From the NCBI GenBank assembly GCA_050084985.1, contig JBITNC010000002.1, forward strand, positions 992,001-1,056,000: DNA of 64,000 bases, written 5' to 3'. This document shows positions 10,695 through 20,393 of this stretch, piece by piece; position 1 is the stretch's first letter, and each line of letters starts with the position of its first letter. The position numbers and the translations under genes are program-made. The stretch comes from Nageia nagi (Eukaryota; Pinophyta). Below the pieces are notes generated by a model that was given only the letters and a program-made list of their open reading frames with translations, made no database searches and was not told where the DNA came from.

Positions 10695-10754
10695 ATCTCT
10701 CATAGTTCAGCTGAAGAGAGCTTCTAGTTTGAAATATGTTTTGAAATAAGAGAT
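10695..10754 (+). ncRNA. Hammerhead ribozyme, family B (mildly decayed)
   Basis: CTGAAGA (10711-10717) and GAAA (10731-10734) are kept. Stem II is GAGCT/AGTTT with G-U pairs, and stem III is ATATGT, where a C-to-T change leaves a T-G pair. The outer stem ATCTCT (10695-10700) with AGAGAT (10749-10754) is intact, and the inner stem I is weakened. The fold survives but with less stable helices. Confidence 0.75.
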
Positions 10755-10857
10755 TCTAAATTAGCTTGTATTTTTTTTTGAAATAAATAAGTTGTTATGG
10801 TTCATATGATGTGTTCTCCATTTTTCTGAGATGTCTCTCCAATTGCAACTGATAAAA

Positions 10858-11455
10858 GCAAAAAACATTAACTTAAAAAATATTAATTTAAAAAAAAATA
10901 TTAACTTAAAAGAACATTAACTTTAAAAATTTTAATTTAAAAAATATTAACTTAAAAAATATTAACTTAAAAAATATTAACAAAAAAATATTAACTTAAA
11001 AATATTAACTTACAAAAAATATTAACTTAAAAAAATATTAACTTAAAAAATATTAACTTAAAAAAATATTAACTTAAAAAATATTGACATAAAAAATATG
11101 AACTTAAGAAAAACACTAACTTAAAAAATTATTAACAAAAAAATATTAACTTAAAAAATATAAACTTGAAAAAAAATATTAACATAAAAAATATTTACTT
11201 AAAAAAATATTAACCTAAAAAATATTAACTTAAAAAAATATTTAAAAAATATTAACTAAAAAATATTAACTTAAAAAATTTTAACTTAAAAAAAATATTA
11301 ACTTAAAAAAATATTAACTCAAAAAATATTAACTAAAAAATATTAATTTAAAAAATATTAACTTAAAAAAATATTAACTTAAAAAATATTAACTTAAAAA
11401 CATATTAACTTAAAAAAAATATTAATTTCAAAAATATTAACTAAAAAATATTAAA
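10858..11455 (+). repeat. Satellite of AAAAAATATTAACTT units (14-15 bp)
   Basis: There are about 40 imperfect units with variable A-run length. The first unit is continuous with the CAAAAAACATTAACTT end of the preceding terminal repeat, so the array grew from the element tail. It ends in AACCTTAAATC and CCCTAAAT. Confidence 0.9.
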
Positions 11456-11645
11456 CCTTAAATCTTAAAACCCTAAATCCTCCTAATTTGAGATCTTTTA
11501 TGGAGTTGAGCTTATTTATACTTAGATGGAAGAGCTTCTAGTTCAAAACATATTTTGGAATAAGAGATTTCGAATAAGCTTATATTTTTCGCTTTTGAAA
11601 TAAATAAGTTTTTTTATTTTTATTTTTATGATGTGTTCTCCTTTT
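11450..11645 (+). ncRNA. Truncated family B terminal repeat with deleted hammerhead
   Basis: A CCCTAAAT heptamer at about 11470 is followed by a fragment of the terminal repeat. Stem II and the GAAA region (11526-11568) are recognisable, but the 5' strand of stem I and the CTGANGA core are deleted and GAAA has become AAAA. It is a dead relic that marks a third insertion between the two satellites. Confidence 0.65.
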
Positions 11646-12104
11646 ATTATCCTAAAAATTAAAAATTATTAACCTAAAAAGTATTAACATAAAAAATTAT
11701 TAACCTAAAATTATTAACCTAAAAATTAAAAAATATGAACCTAAAAAATTATTAACCTAAAAATTATTAATCTAAAAAAGTTTTAACCTAAAAATTATTA
11801 ACCTAAAAAATTATTAACCTAAAAATTATTAACCCAAAAATTATTAACCTAAAAATTATTAACCTAAAAATTAATCTAAAAATTATTAACTTAAAAAATT
11901 ATTAACCTAAAAATTATTAACCCAAAAATTATTAAGTTAAAAATTATTAACCTAAAAAATTATTAACCTAAAACTTATTAACCTAAAAAATTATTAACCT
12001 AAAAATTATTAAACTAAAAAATTATTAACCTAAAAATTATTAACCTAAAACTTATTAACCAAAAAATTATTAACCTAAAAAATATTAGCCTAAAATTTAT
12101 TACC
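11645..12104 (+). repeat. Satellite of AAAAATTATTAACCT units
   Basis: There are about 30 imperfect units of 14-16 bases. Compared with the preceding array, the unit ends in AACCT rather than AACTT, so each unit boundary reads AACCTAAAAA and contains CCTAAA, six of the seven telomere bases. It runs into CCCTAAACCCTAAA at 12105-12123. Confidence 0.9.
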
Positions 12105-12523
12105 TTAAACCCTAAACCCTAAATCTCATGGTTAAAGATCTCTACGCTAATTTTTAATTTGGTTAAATTTTATTTTTCCAAATTTTAAAACTATGTTTAA
12201 GATTCAAATAAATATATTTAAAGATTTTTTAATCTTTTTTAATATTTAATTTTAATCTTTTTATAGTTATTTTTTAATTAATTTAAAGTATTAAATTTTT
12301 TATACTTTAATTAATTAAAAAACCATATACCAAACTTTAAGTTTGTCTTTATTAAATGTTGTTTTTCTTTTATTAATTACTTTCTTTAAAGTTTTTTGCT
12401 CCTCCATCTATTGTAACTCTTTTTTTTGAATTTTTTCTATTCTTAGAAAATTTTTAATTACAGATTTTTTTCATGAAGTCAATCTTATTTATACTCGGAT
12501 AGAGTTCACTTTCATTTTCACTC

Positions 12524-12583
12524 ATCTCTCATAGTTTAACTAAAGAGAGCTTCTGGCCTGAAACATGTTTTGGAATAAAAGAT
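12524..12583 (+). ncRNA. Hammerhead ribozyme relic, family B
   Basis: The core reads CTAAAGA (12540-12546), so G5 is changed to A, which should abolish activity. Stem II, GAAA (near 12560), the ACATGT stem III palindrome and the TTGGA strand are otherwise recognisable. Confidence 0.75.
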
Positions 12584-12711
12584 TCTGAATTAGCTTGTAT
12601 TTTTCTTTTTGAAATAAATAAGCTATTTTAGTTCATATGATTTATTCTCCATTTTTTTGATGTCTCTCCAATGTTGCAATTGATACAAGCAAAAAATATT
12701 AGCTTAAAATT

Positions 12712-13836
12712 TCTTTCTCATCAAGTCTGCCATGGAGTTTCATCTTACTCTTCTTTGGTTTTTTTTCTATTTTCAAAGGGTTTACAGATTCTTTAATTTT
12801 TGCAATACTCCTAAGAGATTCACCATTTTCAAGCCTCAGCATTCAGTCTTGGAGTTTTGAAATTAGATTTTCATAAATGGTTTTTCCTCCTGCCCACCTT
12901 GGTCTCTTCTTACTGATTCTTTATCATGGCTTTGCTCGCTCTTGGTGGTTGGTTTGTAGGCATGGAGTTTTACTCTCGCCCTTGCATTTGAAACACTTTG
13001 TACCTCACACCCATCGCAGTTTGACACTTCCTAGCATTAGAGTTGCTTCATACCTCATGCCTTACCAAATCTACCTTGCATCTCTCCAACCTCCTTGATG
13101 CTCATGAAACCCTTTGCAGATCTCTCGATGCATCCTACACCTTGGTCTTCGTGCACCCTACTCATGGTCTTCATATTAGCCTAGCTCATGGTCTTCACTT
13201 CTACCCAGCTGATAGTTTTCATGTCAACCCAGCTTACGACCTTGTCAATCATCATACGCTCTCTATTATTCTTTTGCTCCTCCCCCATGATGGCATCTAC
13301 TTCCTCTTAGATTCCATGGTTTCTTAGATGTTTCTCCTACGTTGACGTAGCTCAAGCAATCTTTTGCATCTTCAAGCGATGCCTCCTGCACAGATCTATA
13401 TGGTTGCATTGGTCGATCTCTGATTATAGTCTCTTTATTTGACATTACCTCCTGTAGTTCACACATAGCATCCTCTATTAATGTTACCCCCTATAGATCT
13501 TGCGCCCCTTGGTGCTTTCAGCTTCCGGCCCCTTCTATCACTATCTCTTCTGCAATGAGCATTCCTCCATCCCTAAAATGCACCTTCCTTTGATTTGGAT
13601 GTGATGCATCCCTTGATGCGTTGACAGGTTCCTTTTGCCCGCCTTTCTCCTATGCTGTTGATCTTAGATCTATCATGGTTGAGTTTTTATTTGATGGAAT
13701 CATGGGGTTTTTGGCTTGGCCTCTCCGTGGATATCTTAAACCTTCCATGTGACTATCTGCTCTGAATTGTGTATGGTAAAGGTGTATCCCCCTTAAGCAT
13801 GTTTGATTCTTATACGGTACTTTTGGGGCCTTCCTA
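12712..13836 (+). other. Body of non-autonomous unit 2
   Basis: It is homologous to 9044-10290. Open frames at 12877-13098 and 13043-13327 overlap and are not the same frames as in unit 1. A short antisense frame at 13266-13466 is also not supported by the other copy. The 27-bp repeat block lies at about 13150-13245. I recognise no protein family. The end joins CCCTAAAC at 13836-13846. Confidence 0.5.
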
Positions 13837-14237
13837 AACCCTAAACGTCACGGTTAAAGGTCTCTATGCTAATTTTTAATTTGGTTAAATTTTTTTTTTT
13901 AATTTTAAAACTATATTTAAGATTCTAATAAATATATTTAAAGATTTTTTAATCTTTTTTTATATTTATTTTTAATCTTTTTATAGTTATTTTTTAATTA
14001 ATTTAAAGTATTAAATTTTTTATACTTTAATTAATTAAAAAATCATACATCAAACTTTAAGTTAGTCTTTATTAAATGTTGTTTTGCTTTTTTTAATTAC
14101 TTTCTTTAAATTTTTTTGCTCTTCTACCTATTATACCTCCTTTTTTGAGATTTTTTCTATTTTTAGAAAACCTTTAATTAGAGATTTTTTTCACGGAGTT
14201 GAACTTATTTATACTCGAATGGAATTCACTTTCACTC

Positions 14238-14297
14238 ATCTCTCATAGTTCAGCTGAGGAGAGCTTCTAGCTCGAAACATGTTTTGGAATAAGAGAT
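14238..14297 (+). ncRNA. Hammerhead ribozyme, family B, all core positions intact
   Basis: CTGAGGA (14254-14260) and GAAA (14274-14277) are intact. Stem II is a perfect 5-bp GAGCT/AGCTC helix with a TCT loop. Stem III is the palindrome ACATGT. Inner stem I is TTCAG with TTGGA (two G-U pairs), and the outer stem ATCTCT (14238-14243) with AGAGAT (14292-14297) is intact. The cleavage site follows T14283. With 8863-8922 it is the best-preserved ribozyme of the window. Confidence 0.87.
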
Positions 14298-14404
14298 TCT
14301 AAATTAGCTTATATTTTTCATTTTGAAATAAATAAGTTGTTCCGGTTCATATGATTTATTCTCTATTTTTTTGAGATGTCTCTCCAATGCTACAACTAAT
14401 ACAA

Positions 14405-14575
14405 GTAGAAAATATTAACTTAAAAAAATATTAATTGTAAAAAATATTAACTTAAAAAATATTAACTTCAAAAATATTAACTTAAAAAAATATTAATTTT
14501 AAAAAAAATATTAACTTAAAAAATATTAACTTAAAAAATATTAACTTAATAAAATATTAACTTTAAAATATTAAT
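14405..14575 (+). repeat. Satellite of AAAAATATTAACTT units
   Basis: About twelve units continue the tail of the preceding terminal repeat, as at 10858. It is followed directly by CCCTAAA repeats. Confidence 0.85.
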
Positions 14576-14985
14576 CCTAAACCCTAAACCTTAAACCCTA
14601 ACCCTAACCCTAAACCCTAAACACAAAAAAATCTAAAACCTTAAACCTTAAAAAACCTTAAACCCTAAAAACCCTAAATGCTAAAAAACCTTAAAACCTT
14701 AAACCCTGAATCTTAAACCCTAAAAAACCTTAAACCCTAAACCCCAAACCCTAAACACTGAAATCCCAAACTTGAAACTTGGCCAAACCCCTAACCTTAA
14801 ACCCTAAACCCTAAACCCCAAACCCCAAATCGTAAATCGTAAACCCCAAACCCTAAAACCTAAACCCTAAACCCTAAAACCCTTAAACATTAAACCCTAA
14901 ACCCTAAAACCATAAACCTTAAACCCTAAAAAACCTAAACCCTAAAACCCTATACCCTAAAAAACCCTAAACCCTAAACCTAAAA
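14572..14985 (+). repeat. Longest CCCTAAA telomere-type tract
   Basis: Dozens of CCCTAAA units and one-base variants (CCTTAAA, CCCCAAA) have the C-rich strand on +. Several stretches keep two or three perfect heptamers in a row. It lies between two satellite blocks. Confidence 0.92.
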
Positions 14986-15335
14986 AAATATTAGCCTAAA
15001 AAAATATTAACCTAAAAAATATTAACCTAAAAAATATTAATCTAAAAATATATTAACCTAAAAAATATTCACCTAAAAATTATTATCCCAAAAATATTAA
15101 CCTAAAAAATATTAACTTATAAAATATTAATAACCTATAAAATATTAACCTAAAAAATATTAAACGAAAAAATATTAACCTAGAAAAATATTAACTTAAA
15201 AAATATTAACCTAAAAAATTATTAACCTAAAAAATATTAACCTTAAAAAAATATTAACCTAAAAATTTTAATATAAAGCTTAAAATTTTAATATTAACCC
15301 TAAACCCCAAACCCTAAACCTTAAACCCTAAACTT
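14986..15335 (+). repeat. Satellite of AAAAAATATTAACCT units plus short CCCTAAA tract
   Basis: There are about twenty units whose boundaries read AACCTAAAAA. From about 15297 they pass into a few CCCTAAA/CCCCAAA heptamers ending at 15335. Confidence 0.88.
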
Positions 15336-16045
15336 TTTCATAAGTTCCCTAGTATCAATTGGATTTAATTAATTTTATTTAATATTTCTATTCTTAGATT
15401 TATTAAATTTAATTAATTTAATAAAATTTAATTCAATTCAATTTTTCTATTTTATAGAATTATTAAATTTTATCACTTTGCATTAATATGTTTAGCTAAA
15501 TCTTGTAATTTAATAATGTTGTAATTTATTATTTATTTAGTTTTTTGACCTTTGTTGCCATTAAATTCTATAAATAATTTTATTACTTTATTATTTAATT
15601 ACTTAACTATGGTCATTTTATTATGATTTTAATATGACTTTAGTTATCAAATTTTTTAATTCTTTAACTTTAGTCTTTTTAAGACTTAAGTTATTTAATT
15701 AAAAATTTAAATTTTTGCTAAATTATTTTGCAACCATCTCTTCATCTTGATTGGTTGAGACTCTTCACCTTCTTCTCCCATTTTTGGATGCTTATTGTTG
15801 CAAAAAACTATTTATTGCTATCCCCCCCTCTCTACATTCTCATCTCCTTGCAATCCAATTGATGAGTCCTTAATGGACAAAACTAGTCTTGGGCATGAAG
15901 ATTTGGAGGATTTATGTAATTTTCATTTTTCATAATGTTAAATTTCTAAATTCTCTTGTGTATTGAGGTTGTTTCTATTTCAAAGCTACAAGTGATCCCT
16001 AAAAAATTTATTAATCTTAAAATTTTATTAATCCTAAACCCTAAA
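15336..16045 (+). other. AT-rich element remnant ending in CCCTAAACC
   Basis: No open reading frame is convincing. The stretch is rich in TTTAATTAATTT and carries a degenerate hammerhead (15842-15902) of a third sequence family near its 3' end. It closes with CCTAAACCCTAAACC at about 16030-16045. By position and layout it is the remains of one more hammerhead-bearing unit, the right-most of the array. Confidence 0.45.
15842..15902 (+). ncRNA. Hammerhead ribozyme relic, family C
   Basis: TTGATGA (15859-15865, C3 changed to T) and a perfect stem II GTCC/GGAC (15866-15869 with 15875-15878) are followed by AAAA where GAAA is expected; both changes are C-to-T type on one or the other strand. Stem III is the palindrome ACTAGT, and stem I pairs TCCAA (15854-15858) with TTGGG. 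The predicted cleavage site would follow C15888. The sequence is otherwise unlike families A and B. Confidence 0.6.
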
Positions 16046-16400
16046 CCAATTTTATGAATATAAGTGAATTTATTAAATTTAGGCCAAAGATGTAAGTTGT
16101 TAATAACTAGTTCTTAGCAACTAATGATTTTGATTGCTTCTTGTCTAAAATTATTTTCAGTTATATATTTAAAGGTTCGGGAGAGCTCGTTTATGAAGAG
16201 AGAATCTTCATTAAGCCAAATTGGGTGGATGTTATTGAAATATTTCTTAATGATACTTTGTTTGTAACTAGTTTGATCATTAAAATCCCTAAGAAGAATT
16301 ATCTACCTTTTTGTTTAAAGTGGGCAATATTGTTACTAAAGTTTAAAAAGGCAAAATCATTATCTAGTGGGTTTTGTATTTGTTTAGTAACTTTTTATTT
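16046..16400 (-). pseudogene. LINE endonuclease fragment, copy 1
   Basis: This block is 85-90% identical by eye to 18350-18690, where more of the coding signal survives. On the - strand the family reads as part of the apurinic endonuclease domain of a LINE. It starts abruptly at 16046 right after CCCTAAACC, so the C-terminal part of the domain (present at 18180-18350 in the other copy) is missing. A + strand open frame at 16141-16422 is a shadow. Confidence 0.5.
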
Positions 16401-16809
16401 TTTTAGAATTAAAAAAAAATAAGGTATGTACATAATCTACATACAATTCTTCATAAGACTAAAAAAATGATAAGTTTAGGTCAAATTATGCTTACCAAAC
16501 ATGAGCAATTTTTGAAATGATAATTATGGTCAATAAAAAATTGATAAAAATAAAATATTTATGAAACAATTATAAAAAAATATCTTCCATAATATTTAGT
16601 GTCTTAGGTACCTTTACCCAAAATGATTTTAAAATAAATTTAAATTTAGGTCCAATTATGCTTACCAGACACAATGGGGGTATGGTCCTGAAATTGTATT
16701 TTTTAAACAGTGGCTTTTAAACATGTCTACCAAATATTAATTTCTATTATCTACATATTAGAATAAATTACATATTTAAAAATTAGACTTTGAGAATTAC
16801 ATTTTTACC
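16401..16809. other. AT-rich stretch, no gene seen
   Basis: A motif reading TTAGGTC-AATTATGCTTACCA occurs twice (about 16477 and 16648), suggesting a small degraded duplication. Nothing else is recognisable. Confidence 0.4.
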
Positions 16810-17670
16810 TAAGTAAGAATCGAACTCTAAGTGCTTCAAATTTTAAAATCAATTATGAGAAAACCTAAAAATTAGAGAAAACACTTCCATTTTTTGGCCA
16901 AAATTAGGACTCATCTTCTTGCACTTACCCACACACCACATAGAGATAAAATAATTACTCTAGTTCATCCAGTGTGAACTACATTTAACAATAAAAGCTC
17001 TTTTCAATCAATGGGTGAAATGGTTTATAATGATTTCCATAGTCTTTCATCACCTATTCTCACATTCACACAAATACCACAAGTCTAAAACACAAAAAAT
17101 TGCACTCTAACTCTCTACAATCCTTTTTCCCAAACACTTCTAAATTGCCTCCTTTTATAAGAGAAATACAAACTCAAATTTGGAGTGTTTCACAATAAGA
17201 AATAATCATAAAATCATTATTTATAGATACCCAATATGCCCACCTAGTTGTAGTTCAAATTTTGGCTCAAATAGTTTAGCCAATCTCTTAGAATAGGCTT
17301 TTGAACTCAAACAAACTTGCTCTCTAGAAAATAGTGTTAACACGTATGCAAATAAACTTTATCCACCAATAAAAAAATATCCAGACAACTTAAAAACATT
17401 ATAGTGCACCAAATATCAAATAGAAGGGTAGATCTTATTAGAGTGTGCCACATGGTGACATTAAAATAAGCATTGCATGGTCATCCAAACTCCATATGGT
17501 CATCTTAGGCAATACGTGGGTCTCCATGGGCAACTTGTGTCATGCAAGATGGTGATCAAGGTAAAGGATGGTATTGTGCGATCAATAGGTAGTTGACAAT
17601 GTGTCATACTATACTTGATCAGGTCCCTTTGAAGGTAAGTGATAGGTGGAAATTGACCACACTACAGGGT
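16810..17670 (-). repeat. LTR/leader fragment of a gypsy family (third copy)
   Basis: It is homologous to 40840-41630 and, over its first ~270 bases, to 39700-39960. On the - strand there is a TATA-like TTATAAAAGGAGGC (near 17154) followed by the conserved leader block, as in an LTR. No gag or pol follows, so it is a solo LTR or a truncated piece. The right edge near 17670 is where similarity to the other copy stops. Confidence 0.5.
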
Positions 17671-18179
17671 TAGCGCATGGGCTCCACTTCCTAGTTAATC
17701 TTCATGCAGCTAAACATGAGCGTTAGACCTCTAGTGGTTGTGGTTCCCTATTAGACTATGGGCCCCACAAAGTGGCCACATTAGCCTTGCCACCTTCACT
17801 CCCTATGTTGGCAAACTCCCATCGGGCTATTATACTATGGGCTCCCACATACTCTTGGCTCCATTCAATGGTCCACTTTTTCCCTGTAACATCTCACAAA
17901 CCCATTGAGCCCCATGCTGACTCACTTCTCAACTTTTAAAATGCTGCCCTTTTTAATAATTTTTTTTTGCATTTTTATATTTAATTAAGAATACCATAAA
18001 CTTAAAAATCACATTTCTCCCTCATATGGAATTGGATTCTTGATAAAAAAGAAGCATCACAAAGTTGGAGATAAACTAAACACAAAGAACTAGAGCATAC
18101 TAATTAACAATAGGATCCAAATTTTGGACCATCCTTTTAGGATGCATCACACTCATTATTATTGAAATAAATCTTTGTA
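17671..18179. other. Unassigned stretch
   Basis: It is less AT-rich than its surroundings, with a CTGTAACATCTCACAAACCC block near 17884 that resembles the start of a gypsy LTR. No partner copy or reading frame was found in the window. Confidence 0.3.
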
Positions 18180-18690
18180 ACTTTATTATTGTTGCTATTA
18201 AAGTTATTTCTATGTAAAAACTCTATTTTAAGTGTAATAAAGATCAGTTGATGGTCAAAGTTAAGTTCATCATCTATCCAAATTTCAAAATCTAAGGTTT
18301 GTTCAATAAAAGAAACTACAGTGATAATATAATCTATTGTACTATTACCAATTTTATGAATATTAGTAAATTTATTGAATTTAGGCCAAATATGTAAGTT
18401 GTTAATAACTAGTTCTTAGCAACTAATGATTTTGATTGCTTCTTGTTTAAAATTATTTTCAATTATATATTTAAAGGTTTAAGAGAGCTCATATATGAAG
18501 AGAGAATCCTGTTAAGCAAAATTGGGTGGATGTTATTGAGATATTTCTTAATGATACTTTGTTTTTAACTAGTTTGAGCATTAAAATCCCTAAGAAGAAA
18601 TATTTACATTTTTGTTTAAAGTGGGCAATATTGTTACTAAGGTTTAAAAAGGCAAAATCATTATCTAGTTGGTTTTGGATAGAAGGTTAA
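18180..18690 (-). pseudogene. LINE endonuclease fragment, copy 2
   Basis: On the - strand the translation shows a GDFNA-like block (LLRDFNAQTS near 18590-18620) and, after frame changes, NKFTNIHKIGNSTIDYIITV near 18310-18370 followed by ELNFDHQLIFITL near 18240-18280. These correspond to the GDFN, STIDY and SDH motifs of LINE-type apurinic endonucleases. The final motif has N-F-D-H in place of S-D-H. No RT is seen nearby. It is a short broken fragment. Confidence 0.55.
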
Positions 18691-18795
18691 ATTACTAGGG
18701 GTGAAATATAGCAAAAAAAATTAATTTATATTTATTATTTAATTCAAACCTGGGTCATTATAACTTGAAATAGCAAGCAATCACACAGTTAATGC

Positions 18796-19296
18796 TATTG
18801 GAATGTATAATGCATTATTGTAAAGGTTTGTATTAAATATTCTATGTAAATTCACTAATACTTAACTAATACTTAAAGGTATCATTTGATACCTTTAAGT
18901 ATTTAATATGATAATGCAACTTATCCTACACTCCATCTCATAAGCATGCCTTTTGGGTAAAAGGATGTGCATATCATGCTTTTGTACATTGGATAAAAGG
19001 GTGATCCAAAGAGGAATTTTGGCCTATAAATAGAAGGCTCCTTTTTTGTGATCACACATCAATTGTGGAGTAAAGTTATGCTATAGGATAGAAGTGTAGG
19101 AGTCAAGATTAGAAGAATTGTAAGAGAGTTGTATTTGTGATTGAAGTAAAGATCTAGTTAGTGGATGTACTCGTAGTTGGAGGAACCACTTACATATTGT
19201 GTTATGAGATGGCTTTGTGATTTTGTTAGATATAATTATGAGCTTTCATGTGATCTTGGTTGATTACAAATTATCTTGTTAGTGTTATTTCCTTCA
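18796..19296 (+). repeat. 5' LTR of copia A
   Basis: It matches 35672-36159 and, inverted, 43462-43968. A TATA box CCTATAAATAGAAGG lies at about 19023. The LTR ends in CCTTCA just before the PBS. Confidence 0.88.
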
Positions 19297-19297
19297 A

Positions 19298-19315
19298 ATT
19301 GGTATTAGAGTATGG
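19298..19315 (+). other. Primer binding site of copia A
   Basis: ATTGGTATTAGAGTATGG follows the LTR by one or two bases. It matches the usual plant copia PBS TGGTATCAGAGC, complementary to tRNA-Met, with a C-to-T change. Confidence 0.8.
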
Positions 19316-20393
19316 TGTGGAAGCTCTTCTTCTTGATGTGAAAGCTTTTCTTCAACACCTTGGTGATGTTTCTTCATTCCTCATCTTATAATACCTTGGT
19401 GAGGTAAAAGATTTGAAGGTATAACATCCTTCTTTCTTGTATTTTTTTTTGGACTATTCCTTATGGTATTAACATAATTATTTGTTGTAATGTGTTAGTT
19501 CAATATTTTTTTTGCATTCTTTGTTAATAGGTAGCAATATATTGATATACAAGTTCTTATTCGTACTAAAATTCTTTATGTTATATATTTTAAAAAGAAA
19601 AATTATTAATATATTGCTATAAGTCTTTTAATAATAATTTGCAAAATTCTTATTATTTTGAGGATGCATCATTGCTATATGCTTTGTAAATCTTGATTAT
19701 TTCTTTTTATAAAAAATTTAAAAAGATAGTTACTTAAATATATATATATATATATATACAAATCTATCTCTATTTACATTTTCTTGTTTGGACTTTCTCT
19801 GAGGAGCTAATAATGTAGCTTTGGCATTAGAACCTTTTTCATGAGATTTGAAGTCCAAATGTTTTTTTGGTTGTGCATCCCTAACAAAACCAAAGTATCT
19901 GGTCCCAACCACTCTTCATGTACAGATTGAAGCATAGTGGCTATAATCTTCAGCTGATCAAGATCTCCTTGCATAACCTTTTTTTTTTGCTCCCCTACCT
20001 TCCTCTGTTATGCCTCCTGCTACTATTCTATTGTTGGATTTGCCCACAAAGGTCTGGTAAAGAGGGCCATCATCATGTAAGGGTTTAATATTTTTTTTCC
20101 CTTTATCGAATGGCAAATGCCACCATCTACCTCTTCACTCATTCTCCCCTCATGCACCTTTTCTCCCCTTTACCACCTCCACTACAAAACTCTCATGTGA
20201 TTCCTTTGAATTGCTCTACATGCTTTGATATCTGATTGACTGCTTGAAGGGTCCTTGTTGGTTAGGTGGTGAGCAAGCTTATGTTGTGTGATTTTGCCTT
20301 CCTCCTCATGGCCTGGTTAAAATTAAAAAAAAAACTACCTTCTCTCTACTATCATGTGGCCCTAACTGGTGCTATTCACACCATATCCTATCA

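Larger units (their letters stand above)
8611..10870 (+). mobile_element. Non-autonomous hammerhead-bearing unit 1 (retrozyme-like, probably PLE-dependent)
   Basis: A terminal repeat (8611-9043, with an internal deletion of about 150 bases) and a body of about 1.25 kb are followed by a second, fuller terminal repeat (10291-10870). Both repeats carry a family B hammerhead. The body has no RT or other recognisable enzyme. A CCCTAAAC heptamer separates the body from the second repeat. The arrangement is repeated at 12105-14420. It resembles retrozymes (non-autonomous hammerhead retroelements), but the hammerheads are type I with a minimal stem III as in PLEs, and telomere heptamers sit at the ends. 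Dependence on the neighbouring PLE is inference. Confidence 0.65.
12105..14420 (+). mobile_element. Non-autonomous hammerhead-bearing unit 2
   Basis: It has the same structure as unit 1: CCCTAAA, terminal repeat (12124-12711) with hammerhead, body (12712-13836), CCCTAAAC, and terminal repeat (13840-14420) with hammerhead. The terminal repeats begin with a recognisable GGTTAAAGGTCTCTATGC block and end in a CAAGCAAAAAATATTA-type tail. The second terminal repeat runs into an AAAAATATTAACTT satellite and then a long CCCTAAA tract. No enzyme is encoded. Confidence 0.65.

Noticed and set aside
9382-13327. Open frames of 70-110 codons in the two unit bodies as protein genes
   Set aside because: The homologous bodies do not keep the same frames or lengths, and no domain is visible.
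10858-15335. Regular short repeats that could suggest a CRISPR array
   Set aside because: Units of 14-16 bases are contiguous without unique spacers, the length varies, and the context is plant retroelements.
55-16045. Assembly artefact as the explanation for the PLE/telomere array
   Set aside because: The copies differ by many substitutions, deletions and distinct decay states, which collapsed or chimeric repeats would not show. Long-read support was not available to me, so it remains worth a check.
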